From Sulfurimicrobium sp963779055 (GTDB taxonomy: Bacteria > Pseudomonadota > Gammaproteobacteria > Burkholderiales > Sulfuricellaceae), in contig CAVZWN010000004.1 in the NCBI GenBank assembly GCA_963779055.1, forward strand, positions 806,001-870,000: a DNA stretch of 64,000 nt. The letters are read 5' to 3'. Every line of letters starts with the position of its first letter. The first letter of the stretch is position 1. The translations under genes and the position numbers were made by a program. Shown here one piece after another: positions 17,052-25,173 of this stretch. A model generated the notes under the pieces. It worked only from the letters and a program-made list of their open reading frames with translations, searched no databases and had not been told where the DNA came from.

Positions 17052-18296
17052 TTAGATTTTCTGAGTCTCAAGAATCAGCAGCAATTCGGTTTTGCTATCT
17101 TCATGGCCATTCGAACGCAGGAATTTCGGCAGGAACGGCAAGCCGCTGGAATCATCACTGGTTCTGCTTTCATCAAGACCGCCCAGGATAACCAGGTCAC
17201 CATCTGAAACGCCGACACTGGTCTGAATTTCACGCTTGATCAGTGTCGGCGAGTTGTTTACGCCTGTTGTAGTCGATACGAAGCTGGAAAGCTGCTGGCT
17301 GATGTTCAGTTCGATTTCTTCGCCCCGGATCCGGGGTTTCAGATCAAGAATGACGCCGGAAGGTTTGTATTCCACGGACTGAACCGGGTTGCCGTTTTTA
17401 TCAAGCTGCACAGCACCCAGCACCGGAACATCGGATCCAACAGAGAAACGCGCATTCTCCCCGGATTTAACCCGCAGGCTGGGCGAACTCACGACCTTGA
17501 ACCGGCTGTCTGAAGCCAGAGCAGAATAGGCTACATCGATACCGCCCTTAGTCAGGCGCAACGAGTTGCCCAGATCTTTGAATTGCCCCAGTGAGAAGCG
17601 AGCGCCAAGCAGATCCACAGCGAGACTGAAGGCACTTCCCTCTTTAACCCCCGTGGTGACTTCAAAAACATGCGCCCGAACAAGAATCTGTCCGGCGCTC
17701 ACATCTACCTGGACGAGCAGATTTCTGAGCTTGTCGATTTCACCAGCAGATCCCTGGAATATGAAAGCGTCCTTTTCCTTGTCCATCATAGAGAAGGCGC
17801 TGGTTCCACTGTCCTGAGTCTGCTTAGATGCAGATGAGTATCCGGCGACAGAATCGGCCGGAGCAGATTTAAGCTGGCGCATCGTCGAAAAGCGGCCTTT
17901 ATCGAACAGCGCAGAAACAAGGTCTGTGATGTAATTCACGGAGCGATATTTTGGCTTGTAATAAAAGACTTCCTGACCATCCCTGTCCTGCTCTTTTTTA
18001 AGAACCTCAAGAATTTTACCTTCAATGACGTGAAAGCCATGACGGTCCAGCAGGGCCTGAAGGGCTGCTCTGACTTCATCCTTCGTGGCGTTTTTCAGGG
18101 TGAAGCCGATCGCCTGGCGATCCTGCAGAAAGTCAGAATCGAAAATATAAGATTTTCCGAGCACATCGGAGTAAACAACCCGGGCCAGCTCGTTAAGCTG
18201 AACAGAATCGAAGGCAAAGGAATAATTTCCGGACGGCGCTGCATAAGCCGGGAAAGACAGCAGAAAAGCAAAGAACGGAAATAATAAACGCCTCAT
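17052..18296 (-). CDS. Inovirus secretin, pIV-like
   Basis: A 414-aa protein with a clear signal peptide (MRRLLFPFFAFLLSFPAYA) followed by N-domains (SYIFDSDFLQ, DEVRAALQALLDRHGFHV) and the secretin C-domain (RFKVVSSPSLRVKSGENARFSVG, VGVSDGDLVILGGL). It forms the outer-membrane channel through which phage extrude. Its start overlaps the Zot/pI stop by ATGA, coupling the inner-membrane motor to the outer-membrane gate. Having its own secretin means the phage does not need a host one. Confidence 0.92.
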   Translation of the reverse strand: MRRLLFPFFAFLLSFPAYAAPSGNYSFAFDSVQLNELARVVYSDVLGKSYIFDSDFLQDRQAIGFTLKNATKDEVRAALQALLDRHGFHVIEGKILEVLKKEQDRDGQEVFYYKPKYRSVNYITDLVSALFDKGRFSTMRQLKSAPADSVAGYSSASKQTQDSGTSAFSMMDKEKDAFIFQGSAGEIDKLRNLLVQVDVSAGQILVRAHVFEVTTGVKEGSAFSLAVDLLGARFSLGQFKDLGNSLRLTKGGIDVAYSALASDSRFKVVSSPSLRVKSGENARFSVGSDVPVLGAVQLDKNGNPVQSVEYKPSGVILDLKPRIRGEEIELNISQQLSSFVSTTTGVNNSPTLIKREIQTSVGVSDGDLVILGGLDESRTSDDSSGLPFLPKFLRSNGHEDSKTELLLILETQKI

Positions 18297-19381
18297 GGCA
18301 AAACCTTTGCCATAGATTCCCGGTCGATCATTCCGGAATAACTGGTTACCCGCACACCATCGAGCTCGATAGAAGCATCAAGGCCATGCTGATGCATGTT
18401 CGAAGGCATGTAGACGTGGCGCAAACGCCTTTCGTTATCCATAAGCACGGCCACCATACCGTCAGGGCCAGAATACCAGCCGTAAACCCGCCAATCAGGA
18501 GAGACAGAAGGCAAAGAAGCAGCTACAGGAGCAGAAGCGGGAACACCAGGCGAAGCTGAAGCCGGAGGCTTTGCGGATCCGGCCGGATGAAAGAATCCCC
18601 AGACGAAATAGGCCCCGACCCCGCCCAGCAGCAGGAAAAGAGGAAGAACAATCCTGAAAAGCGCACCTTTGAGGATATTGCCGCGGCCATCGACAGATTT
18701 TTCTTTTGCATCAGCGCTGCCTTCCTGCTTTTGAGAATGCGACTGATAAAGCTGGAAGTATTTAGAATCGTAAGTTTTGAAGATCTGACGGAGCGGCGCA
18801 CCGCGAATTTTACCACCTGTAAAAATATCCACCCGGTAGCGCTTGCTTGAACCAACAGCAGTTGCCTTTTCCATGCGGTAAGTCTGCTCGATAACCGCCC
18901 TCACCTTCCGTCCGATATCCATTACATCCTGAGTAATCAGAACAAGTTCGCAGGTCAGGCCAGTATCCGGATGCACGAACTGGCGGTGCATCCTGACAAA
19001 ATTCATAAACTGGGCAGATGGCTTTGCAAAACCATCCCAAAAACGCCAAATTTCATCCAGGGCAACAAGATCACCGGGCAGAACCAAAAGCGCCGGATCA
19101 TCCGGAAGGTCAGTTTCCAGAAGATCGAGAACGTTTACATCTTCGTCAGTCAGGAAGAAACCATCTTCGATGATTTTTGAATGCGGAACCGGAACAATTC
19201 TACCGATCCTGTCAGGATCACAGCCTTCCGCAATCAGAATTTCACGATAGTAGTCATAATTAAGACCGGCAATATTGGATATGACCCGGCGACCGTCACG
19301 AAGGGCACCCAAGATAACGACAGAGACAACTTCGAAGGTTTTGCCGCTGCCCATGATGCCAACGTATGCCTTTATCGACAT
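18293..19381 (-). CDS. Zot-like assembly ATPase (pI)
   Basis: A 362-aa protein. The Walker A motif GIMGSGKT is at residues 8-15, the Walker B-like LVALDEIWRFW at about residue 110, and a single transmembrane helix (FRIVLPLFLLLGGVGAYFVW) at about 243-262 is followed by a Pro/Ala/Ser-rich linker and a periplasmic domain. This is the layout of filamentous-phage pI (Zot family, PF05707), which drives phage extrusion across the inner membrane and contacts the secretin. It lies 3 bp downstream of the pVI-like gene. Confidence 0.93.
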   Translation of the reverse strand: MSIKAYVGIMGSGKTFEVVSVVILGALRDGRRVISNIAGLNYDYYREILIAEGCDPDRIGRIVPVPHSKIIEDGFFLTDEDVNVLDLLETDLPDDPALLVLPGDLVALDEIWRFWDGFAKPSAQFMNFVRMHRQFVHPDTGLTCELVLITQDVMDIGRKVRAVIEQTYRMEKATAVGSSKRYRVDIFTGGKIRGAPLRQIFKTYDSKYFQLYQSHSQKQEGSADAKEKSVDGRGNILKGALFRIVLPLFLLLGGVGAYFVWGFFHPAGSAKPPASASPGVPASAPVAASLPSVSPDWRVYGWYSGPDGMVAVLMDNERRLRHVYMPSNMHQHGLDASIELDGVRVTSYSGMIDRESMAKVLP

Positions 19382-19384
19382 GGT

Positions 19385-19678
19385 TTATCCAATGACCGGG
19401 ATGCGACGAATCAGAAAGCGAGTTACAAATGCTGAAAGCAGCATAGGTGCACCGACCGGAATCTGGAAGAAATCAAGAAAGAACCAGACACCAGGAGAAA
19501 GAACGGCGAACGTATCACCAAAACCGATAGTAGGCAGCAAGGAAAGAAGGACAACAGAAAATTCTTTAATGACCCAGTAAAGGGCAAACATGACCACGAA
19601 TTTGATTAAAACAGACCGAAGCAGCCAGCCCAGGACAGACCAGATCGCAGAGGTAATGACAGGAAGAAGAGCCCACAT
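19385..19678 (-). CDS. pVI-like minor coat protein (DUF2523 type)
   Basis: A 97-aa, very hydrophobic protein with about three membrane segments (LLRSVLIKFVVMFALYWVI; SVVLLSLLPTIGFG; FQIPVGAPMLLSAFVTRFLI). Proteins of this size between pIII and pI genes in inoviruses are pVI homologues of the DUF2523 family, which cap the virion end with pIII. Assignment rests on position and hydropathy. Confidence 0.75.
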   Translation of the reverse strand: MWALLPVITSAIWSVLGWLLRSVLIKFVVMFALYWVIKEFSVVLLSLLPTIGFGDTFAVLSPGVWFFLDFFQIPVGAPMLLSAFVTRFLIRRIPVIG

Positions 19679-19679
19679 T

Positions 19680-20848
19680 TTAAGCCTTCAGAACAATGAT
19701 CATGGAAAGGACAGTCCAGACGGTAAGCATCGCCACAGATAAAACGGACCAGTGATCAGAAATCAAAGCACAATGCTGATTGATGATAAAAGTTTGACCA
19801 TTCCAATCAAAGGATGAAGTCGGGCATTGCGATACATGACTGAAATTTGCAGGCTGAATAATTACGAAATCTTTGATAAAAGAAAAAGAATCCGATCCGG
19901 TCGGTACAGCTTCCAGACCGGGTTCAGAGACAGGAGTAGCAGGGACTGATTCCGTATCAAGACAGGACAAGGCAGTCGGGTTTTGCTCACAGTAGGTTTG
20001 CTGCTCTGTTTTCTGGACAGTCACAGGTGATGATGTTGTTCCGGATACGGAATCGGTGATCGATGTCGTAGTCGATCCATCGGAGTTATATGTAGTGGTC
20101 TTTATTGTGCTATCAGATGTTGCAGTGTAGGTGGTAGCAGTCTGATTGATATTCGAACAGGTAAAACAGGCGTTAGCACCATTGATCAGGCCGACACACT
20201 GACCGGCAGGGCAAACAGGAGGCGTGCCGGATGTGATGTCATTACCGACACACGTAGCACCAGAGTAAGAGAATGTCCCAGCAATGACCTGTTGACCATC
20301 AACCGATGCCTGGTTGCTTGCGCTTACAACGGATGCTGCACAACCGTCTTGACACACAGAACCCGGATTTGCAGATGCTGGAATATACCCTTGATAGTTG
20401 GTTGCGTTTAATGAAGCGCAGTCACGACCACAAGAACCGTCAGGAAGGCGAATAAGAGGAAGCACACATTGGCCGTGGAGCATGTAACACCACCAGCGTC
20501 TAAGGTATAGCCACTCGGACATGAATAAGGAATTGAACAATCAGCACCAGAATTAACATAAGTAGTATTTGGCTGTGTTGATCCAAGATAAGCCACAAAA
20601 CCACCGCCAGATATACCGCAGTATCTAGCTTCATACAGCCCCCAATTAACAAGGCATTGATCTAAAGGTTCAGCAATTCCGCATCCGCCTGCATCAACGG
20701 TATATCCATCCCAACAACGATAAACTGTGACAGTAGGTGATACATCAGGAGGCAAACAACCGCTTGTAAGAGTGGCCGGAATAGTATCGGCAAAAGAAAA
20801 TGAAGAGAAAAACAACAAAAACAGAAGAAGAATTTTACGGGCAAACAT
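19680..20848 (-). pseudogene. pIII-like adsorption protein, frame broken by one base
   Basis: The N-terminal part starts MFARKILLLFLLFFSSFSFA (signal peptide) at 20848 and reads Cys-rich repeats (GYTVDAGGCG, SGYTLDAGGVTCS) until the frame drifts into a stop at 20408. The matching C-terminal part is in another frame (GQCVLPLIRLPDGSCG onward), with Ser/Thr-rich linkers and a C-terminal anchor (VLSVAMLTVWTVLSMIIVL) ending at 19680. The frames join near 20475, equivalent to loss of one G. The full product would have the signal-domains-linker-anchor plan of pIII, which binds the host pilus and caps the virion. Decay, base-calling error and recoding are all possible; no canonical slippery heptamer is visible. 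Confidence 0.7.
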
Positions 20849-20934
20849 CAGTATTGAATCCCGAGAATCACAGCATAGGCAGAGGCAATGCCGAACAAGA
20901 ACAGCAAGCCGTCCCACATATCGTTAACTGACAT
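20848..20934 (-). CDS. 28-aa hydrophobic peptide, pVII/pIX-like minor coat candidate
   Basis: The peptide reads MSVNDMWDGLLF then LFGIASAYAVILGIQY: short, one hydrophobic helix, no signal peptide, as in Ff pVII (33 aa) and pIX (32 aa). A strong GGGGGTGG ribosome-binding site precedes it and its TGA overlaps the start of the pIII-like gene (TGATG). Its place between the major coat and pIII genes is the expected one. Confidence 0.7.
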   Translation of the reverse strand: MSVNDMWDGLLFLFGIASAYAVILGIQY

Positions 20935-20988
20935 ATCCACCCCCAGAAGAAAAAGGCAGGAGGCCAGAAAGCGCCCCCCGCCAGTCAA

Positions 20989-21288
20989 TTACATGCCGCG
21001 CAGGGCGCTGATAACCATTTTTGCGGCTTTCCAGGCGATGTAGACCACGATCAGAGCAGCAGCCACACCCAGAACTGCAGTAGTGGTGGAGCTGAAATCA
21101 ACAGCAGTGGTCAGGGTAGTCAGATCGACAGGAGCAGCAGAGGCTGGCTGAGACTGGCTCAGACCAAGAACAGCGCCAGCAGCAGTTACGCCACCGACCA
21201 CCAGCGACTTGCCGCCTTCATATGCTTTGACAGCAACTTCCTTAACAGCGTTGAAGGCTTTGTTAGCGAAAGATTGGATCATTCCCAT
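20989..21288 (-). CDS. Major coat protein (pVIII-like)
   Basis: About 99 aa from MGMIQSFANKAF; AAGGAA lies upstream of this ATG, so nine upstream codons are dropped. A long leader ends in QSQPASAA with probable cleavage there, leaving a mature protein of about 48 aa: acidic start (PVDLTTLTTAVDF), a hydrophobic helix (AVLGVAAALIVVYIAW) and a basic end (KAAKMVISALRGM). This is the classic inovirus major coat plan, in which thousands of copies wrap the ssDNA and the basic end contacts the DNA. Confidence 0.88.
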   Translation of the reverse strand: MGMIQSFANKAFNAVKEVAVKAYEGGKSLVVGGVTAAGAVLGLSQSQPASAAPVDLTTLTTAVDFSSTTTAVLGVAAALIVVYIAWKAAKMVISALRGM

Positions 21289-21356
21289 GATTGCAATTTC
21301 CTTATTTGAAAACACCAGTAACCGACTGGCAGCGGATTTCGGGAAAACCCCGGAAT

Positions 21357-21692
21357 TCAGATCCGAGAAGAAGGAACACCGGATCCGGATCGCGAACGAC
21401 CGGAAGAGACACTCCCTCTCTCATAACGATTTACAGCATCACGCGACTCTTTATCGACAAGAGCACCGCTGCGCATTTCTTTTTTCACATCCCTTAACGC
21501 TGTTTCCCACACTTCACGGCTATAGCGTTTACCGTTGTAGAAGACTTCGCCTCTGATCGTGGCGATGATTATTTGAGAAGCGAACCATGCGACCAGGACA
21601 AGCATGAGGCCAGCGGCAACACCAAGAATGGCAATGGTCACAGGGCTGAAATCGACTGAAGTCACAAGTGCAGATAAATCAGGTGCTGCCAT
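21357..21692 (-). CDS. Coat-protein paralogue with C-terminal extension
   Basis: A 111-aa protein. Residues 1-47 align without gaps to the mature major coat protein next door apart from one residue (APDLSALVTSVDF / PVDLTTLTTAVDF; ILGVAAGLM / VLGVAAALI; IIATIRG / VISALRG), roughly half identical by eye. It lacks a signal peptide and continues into a basic, Ser/Arg-rich tail of about 60 residues (SREVWETALRDVKKEM; SGRSRSGSG). It could be a minor virion protein or a DNA-contacting assembly factor. The direct adjacency implies a tandem duplication. Confidence 0.75.
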   Translation of the reverse strand: MAAPDLSALVTSVDFSPVTIAILGVAAGLMLVLVAWFASQIIIATIRGEVFYNGKRYSREVWETALRDVKKEMRSGALVDKESRDAVNRYERGSVSSGRSRSGSGVPSSRI

Positions 21693-21701
21693 ACATCCCC
21701 C

Positions 21702-22010
21702 TCAGAAGCGCTTCACAGCGTTAATTACAAAACCGATATTCCTGGACAGGTACCACAGGCCAAGAACGAAACTAAAACCAAAAGTCCACAGAGCACTGCC
21801 ATGAGCGTAGTCATAAGGCGCGGCAACAGCATCGATATAGGAAGCGCTTGCAGAATCCACCACGTAAGCTTCATAACGCCACTGACGGGTAGTCCTTGCC
21901 GCATCGCAATAAACAACGGCTGCATTCGATCCGTTACGCAGTTCAACAGCACCCGCAGCCGGAGATACGGAGGCGCAAACCACAACCTGCTGTAGTGTTC
22001 CGGCCGACAT
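21702..22010 (-). CDS. Inovirus membrane protein of unknown function
   Basis: A 102-aa protein with a C-terminal transmembrane helix (LWTFGFSFVLGLWYLSRNIG) ending in basic residues (VKRF). The N-terminal part is extracytoplasmic in character with two Cys (VVVCASV, VVYCDAA). Its ATG overlaps the stop of the gene upstream (TGATG), so it belongs to the structural operon. I do not recognise the family. Confidence 0.65.
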   Translation of the reverse strand: MSAGTLQQVVVCASVSPAAGAVELRNGSNAAVVYCDAARTTRQWRYEAYVVDSASASYIDAVAAPYDYAHGSALWTFGFSFVLGLWYLSRNIGFVINAVKRF

Positions 22011-22201
22011 CAGAGCACCAGAAAACGAAGTTTCGAACCATCAGGAAGAACCAGTTCGTTCCCGATTCCAAGGTGGCTGCCGATCAATTCTCCGGTGTGA
22101 CTTCCGGGAAAAAATGTAAACAACAGGTAATACACCACCGCTGGCTGAATGAACCGCCATTCAGCACCTTCAGGAAAGAGAACGAACATGGAAATTTTCA
22201 T
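22010..22201 (-). CDS. Small inovirus protein of unknown function
   Basis: 63 aa, MKISMFVLFPEGAEWRF..., with a hydrophobic centre (PAVVYYLLFTFF). Start and stop both overlap neighbours (TAATG with the ssDNA-binding gene, TGATG with the next), which is the main evidence that it is translated. Confidence 0.6.
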   Translation of the reverse strand: MKISMFVLFPEGAEWRFIQPAVVYYLLFTFFPGSHTGELIGSHLGIGNELVLPDGSKLRFLVL

Positions 22202-22503
22202 TACACGGCCTTAACAGCCACTTTGCAGGGACGAAGATCGAATACGATCTGTTTGCTGGTGTTGCCGTCAGTCACGGTTTCCATGTCGATTTCGAATTCT
22301 GCAGGCAGTTCGATTTTTTCCCACCGGGCATAAACATCAGATGTTCCGCATGGATAGTCCTGAGAGGCATATCCGCGACGATTCCCGGCCTTGTCATACA
22401 GGCGGGTTTCAACATAAACCGTGGTGCTGTCGTAGTGCTTTCCTTCGACGTCGCCCTTGAAGCGTTTCATGCCGGTTACTTTGGCTTTCATTGTCTGAAT
22501 CAT
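22201..22503 (-). CDS. pV-like single-stranded DNA-binding protein
   Basis: 100 aa from MIQTMKAKVTGMKRFKG, with AGGAG eight bases upstream; an upstream in-frame start is rejected. The small beta-rich protein (DSTTVYVETRLYD, GYASQDYPCGT, WEKIELPAEFEIDM) lies directly after the replication gene. In filamentous phages this place and size belong to pV, which coats the ssDNA before packaging and represses pII translation. Assignment is by context and composition. Confidence 0.7.
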   Translation of the reverse strand: MIQTMKAKVTGMKRFKGDVEGKHYDSTTVYVETRLYDKAGNRRGYASQDYPCGTSDVYARWEKIELPAEFEIDMETVTDGNTSKQIVFDLRPCKVAVKAV

Positions 22504-22577
22504 GGTTGTTACTCCTGTTTTCAAAACGGGCTGTTTGATCCCATTCACCCCTTACAGCCCAAGATCGGGAGGGAATT

Positions 22578-22766
22578 TCAATGCGTTGCGTATCGGTAAA
22601 TCGTTATGAAATTCGAACAGCGACACCGGGCGCAGTAATCCGGAAATTCACGCGGGTGATACACGACATATTCAAGGCCGCATCGTGAGTTCACGCACTT
22701 GAGCACCGTGATCTGGTTACGTGCTTCCGGATCGTGCCAGCCGAGTCTGTTTTTTGGCGGTTCCAT
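22578..22766 (-). CDS. Small zinc-ribbon protein
   Basis: About 62 aa from MEPPKNRLGWHDPEARN. Cys pairs (LKCVNSRCGLEY and YCARCRC) suggest a zinc ribbon. An ATG 33 bp earlier would overlap the replication gene and cannot be excluded. It lies between the replication and ssDNA-binding genes; similar small ribbons occur in inovirus genomes, perhaps in replication control. Confidence 0.6.
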   Translation of the reverse strand: MEPPKNRLGWHDPEARNQITVLKCVNSRCGLEYVVYHPREFPDYCARCRCSNFITIYRYATH

Positions 22767-22771
22767 GGCAA

Positions 22772-23785
22772 TCACGATCCGGTAAGCTCCCAGTACCATT
22801 CAGGCGCAATAGCGGCTGTAATCGTGATATCCCTGTGTTTGATACGTGTTGTTAGGTCGGCAATGTTGCAGGGCCGGGAAATGTCGATGCCGAAGGCCAG
22901 CAGAGCTTTTCGATGCTTGTAATATTGGGATTTTTTTAGCTTGGTTGTGATATCAACGCCCTGCCGCCACATAGCTGCAGTCGAACAATATGGGGCGGGA
23001 ATTTCGTTGAGATCGTCAACAGTCAGTTTTTCGGCGGTAATGATTTCGCCGCGAATGTTGTAAACATCACATAGTTTTTTCATGGTGAGCGCCCCCAGGT
23101 AACGGAGATTGTTTTGCGTCAGAAAGCGGGATTTAAGGGTGACTTCGTGACGCAGAAGGCCGAACTTCTCCACCCATGCCAGAACCTGCGGAAGCGGCTT
23201 ATGCTTCTGGCCTCTGCTCGACCATTGCAGGAATTTGTCGTAAGCCTTGTGATACAGGTATTTCGAGCCACGGCCATAATCCACGGTCGCGCCATCGGGG
23301 AAAACGCCGGTTTTAACCCGAGGGGCCGACTTCGAAGCCAGGTGATTCATGAACAGTTTGAGGTCGTCCCTGTTGCCCAGAATGTAATTCTTGGTCAGAT
23401 CGAGGCGGGTGATAACAGCGCCGGTCCATTGCGGGAATTCGTGGCCGTAGACCAATTGCACATGACCGGCTGAAAACGGAGGAAGGCCAAGTCCGGCAAG
23501 AATGAACGTGGTTTTTTCGAGAGTTCTGTCGAGATCGAAACCGAAGAGATTGTCCGGACGGTTGAAGCGGGAGACATTGCCGGAGAGGCGAACCATGTAG
23601 CCGTCAGACTGAATGTGGATCCGGGATTCGAACGAGCCTTCATGGGAGAAGGCTTTTTCCACCTGCCATTCGATGGATCCGTCAGAATCGACTGAAAAAA
23701 CCTGACCGCGATTGATAACAGGCAATCCACCGTCAGGGTAATATTGGTGAATTGTGATCCAGTCGATGAACAGGGGATTAAGCAT
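22772..23785 (-). CDS. Phage replication initiation protein (pII/gene II-X family)
   Basis: A 337-aa protein with the layout of the gene II/X replication proteins (CRI and Phage_X domains): N-terminal MLNPLFIDWITIHQYYPDG, central VITRLDLTKNY, and DYGRGSKYLYHKAYDKF with tyrosines near the presumed nicking site, then a C-terminal domain (FGLLRHEVTLKSRFL). The protein nicks the double-stranded origin to start rolling-circle replication. It starts the minus-strand structural operon. An internal start could give a pX-like short form, but I cannot identify one. Confidence 0.87.
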   Translation of the reverse strand: MLNPLFIDWITIHQYYPDGGLPVINRGQVFSVDSDGSIEWQVEKAFSHEGSFESRIHIQSDGYMVRLSGNVSRFNRPDNLFGFDLDRTLEKTTFILAGLGLPPFSAGHVQLVYGHEFPQWTGAVITRLDLTKNYILGNRDDLKLFMNHLASKSAPRVKTGVFPDGATVDYGRGSKYLYHKAYDKFLQWSSRGQKHKPLPQVLAWVEKFGLLRHEVTLKSRFLTQNNLRYLGALTMKKLCDVYNIRGEIITAEKLTVDDLNEIPAPYCSTAAMWRQGVDITTKLKKSQYYKHRKALLAFGIDISRPCNIADLTTRIKHRDITITAAIAPEWYWELTGS

Positions 23786-24044
23786 TTCCGACCCCGTTTT
23801 TTTGATGCCGCGAACTGCTTAAATTTTGTGCAATTTTCCGTTTAAACGGACTTACTTTACGTGTTACTAGCACGTAAAGTTTTTCTTCCCCGGTTCCGGC
23901 TGTCCTCGCTTCGCTCCGGGCAGGCGTCACCGGGGAAGAAATGCGAGCAAACAGATCAAGCTGCTTTTCGAGAAAACGAGCCTGGGCGGATTCGTTACGG
24001 ATCCGCTTATCGGTTCTGGATAGACCGGAACGGGAATACGTCAC
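23778..24044 (-). CDS. Hypothetical basic protein overlapping hairpins
   Basis: 88 aa, Arg/Lys/Ser-rich (MTYSRSGLSRTDKRIRNESA). It overlaps the replication gene start by 8 bp and the HTH gene end by 4 bp, which looks like an operon. However, two perfect inverted repeats run through its middle, so part or all of it may be a structured non-coding origin region. Confidence 0.4.
   Translation of the reverse strand: MTYSRSGLSRTDKRIRNESAQARFLEKQLDLFARISSPVTPARSEARTAGTGEEKLYVLVTRKVSPFKRKIAQNLSSSRHQKNGVGNA
23855..23940. other. Paired hairpins, candidate phage origin or packaging region
   Basis: Hairpin 1: CTTTACGTG / CACGTAAAG (23855-23863 and 23871-23879), 7-nt loop. Hairpin 2: TTCTTCCCCGGT / ACCGGGGAAGAA (23883-23894 and 23929-23940), whose loop has further GC-rich self-complementary pieces. 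They lie about 70-155 bp upstream of the pII-like start. Ff phages carry origin and packaging hairpins just before gene II, so the function is inferred by analogy. Confidence 0.45.
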
Positions 24045-24256
24045 AGGGAAAATTCCTTTTCCAGTGCCATTTTGGTGAGGAGTGCGAGGTTTACCAGGCG
24101 GTAACGGCCGAATTCCATGACTGGCATATAGCCTTTGGTGATCCAGCCGTTTAACACTCCGACTTCGATTCCTGCCAGTTCCGCGAATCTTTCGCGGGAC
24201 ATGACAGGGACATTCGGCAATTGACTCAGGTCTAGTTCAGGTTCCATAATCTCCAT
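24041..24256 (-). CDS. Small HTH DNA-binding protein (Cox/excisionase-like)
   Basis: A 71-aa protein with a winged-helix-like segment VMSRERFAELAGIEVGVLNGWITKGYMPVMEFGRYRLVN, as in Cox/AlpA/excisionase-like regulators. It is the first minus-strand gene, divergent from the repressor gene across an operator-like region, so it may act as the lytic-side regulator or as excisionase. Confidence 0.65.
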   Translation of the reverse strand: MEIMEPELDLSQLPNVPVMSRERFAELAGIEVGVLNGWITKGYMPVMEFGRYRLVNLALLTKMALEKEFSL

Positions 24257-24308
24257 TACCCCGTCATTATCACGCCTTTACCACGCGATACGGCTAACAT
24301 TAATGCGA

Positions 24309-24360
24309 TTGACTAAATAATAGGTCAATTAGAAAGCATGCCGTCAAGCTATTATTTAGG
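24309..24360. promoter_or_regulatory. Operator-like inverted repeats between divergent regulators
   Basis: CTAAATAATAG at 24313-24323 and its exact reverse complement CTATTATTTAG at 24349-24359. The first lies within a larger near-palindrome flanked by TTGAC and GTCAA. The sites lie just before the repressor start and upstream of the Cox-like gene, suiting a genetic switch. Confidence 0.6.
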
Positions 24361-24362
24361 TT

Positions 24363-24646
24363 ATGAGAGAACGAATAGCTGAGCTAATCGACGCGTATTG
24401 CGGAAAGCCCACAGGAAATACAAACAGCTTCGAAGAAGCCAACGGGAATTAAGTGCAAAGACATGGCAAAACATCGTGGAAGGCAAGCAAAAAGCCAACC
24501 ATGAACATATTGAAGCCATCGGAAATCACTGGCCCCAATATGCCTATTGGCTAGTCACAGGCAAAACAGACGAAGAACACGGACATACAAGCCCGATCCT
24601 TGAAAGAATCAGAGAGGACTTAAAGAGGATGGGGAAGGCCGGGTAG
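24363..24646 (+). pseudogene. CI-type phage repressor, frame broken by one base
   Basis: ATG at 24363 reads MRERIAELIDAYCGKPTGN, then stops after FEEANGN. A second frame continues SAKTWQNIVEGKQKAN and HEHIEAIGNHWPQYAYWLVTGKTDEE to 24646, the usual remainder of this HTH repressor family. The two join near 24450 if one base is missing (for example GGG for GGGG). The only start for the second frame alone is TTG at 24398, which would cut off the first helices. If the defect is real, immunity may be lost. Confidence 0.65.
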
Positions 24647-24763
24647 TTGCGGCGAGAATTCTAAAAAACTGGTTAACTCGGGACCCCAACAAGACATACG
24701 GACCCTGATCACCCAAGTAATGCGGTTGCCGCACAAGACGAAAGCCAATTCAAAGGGAATGCT

Positions 24764-25156
24764 ATGGACGCGTGGGAAAGCGTAAACAAACACAGATACC
24801 AGGATAGATTGGGCAACCGGCAGAGTATTTTCCGCAAATTCATTAAATACATTGCCGGGGTGGTTTTTCTTGCTTTTGTTACATATGCAGGCCTTTTGTT
24901 TGTTGGCTATATAACCATGAATCAGCTTGAAAATGTAGCATCCGATAGCATTCAGCGTATGAACACGATTCGTCAGGAATCATTCGAAAAACAGAAACTG
25001 CTAACTGGAGTTCTTTCTCAGGAAAAGCCCAGAATGGAAAGAAAATGGGTAGAAGGCAAATCAGCGAAAGAATGCCGCAGTTCCGATGGAGTGCTAAACA
25101 ATAAAACCGTCGAATGTATGAATGGGCATTATGAATACAAAGTTGTACAAGATTAG
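24764..25156 (+). CDS. Hypothetical single-pass membrane protein
   Basis: A 130-aa protein: basic N-terminus, one transmembrane helix (IAGVVFLAFVTYAGLLFVGY, about residues 30-49), then a coiled, charged region and a C-terminal domain with two Cys (KECRSSDG, VECMNG). AAAGGGAA precedes the ATG. It looks like provirus cargo, possibly surface exclusion; not recognised. Confidence 0.65.
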   Translation: MDAWESVNKHRYQDRLGNRQSIFRKFIKYIAGVVFLAFVTYAGLLFVGYITMNQLENVASDSIQRMNTIRQESFEKQKLLTGVLSQEKPRMERKWVEGKSAKECRSSDGVLNNKTVECMNGHYEYKVVQD

Positions 25157-25173
25157 ACAGAAGAAATTAAAGA

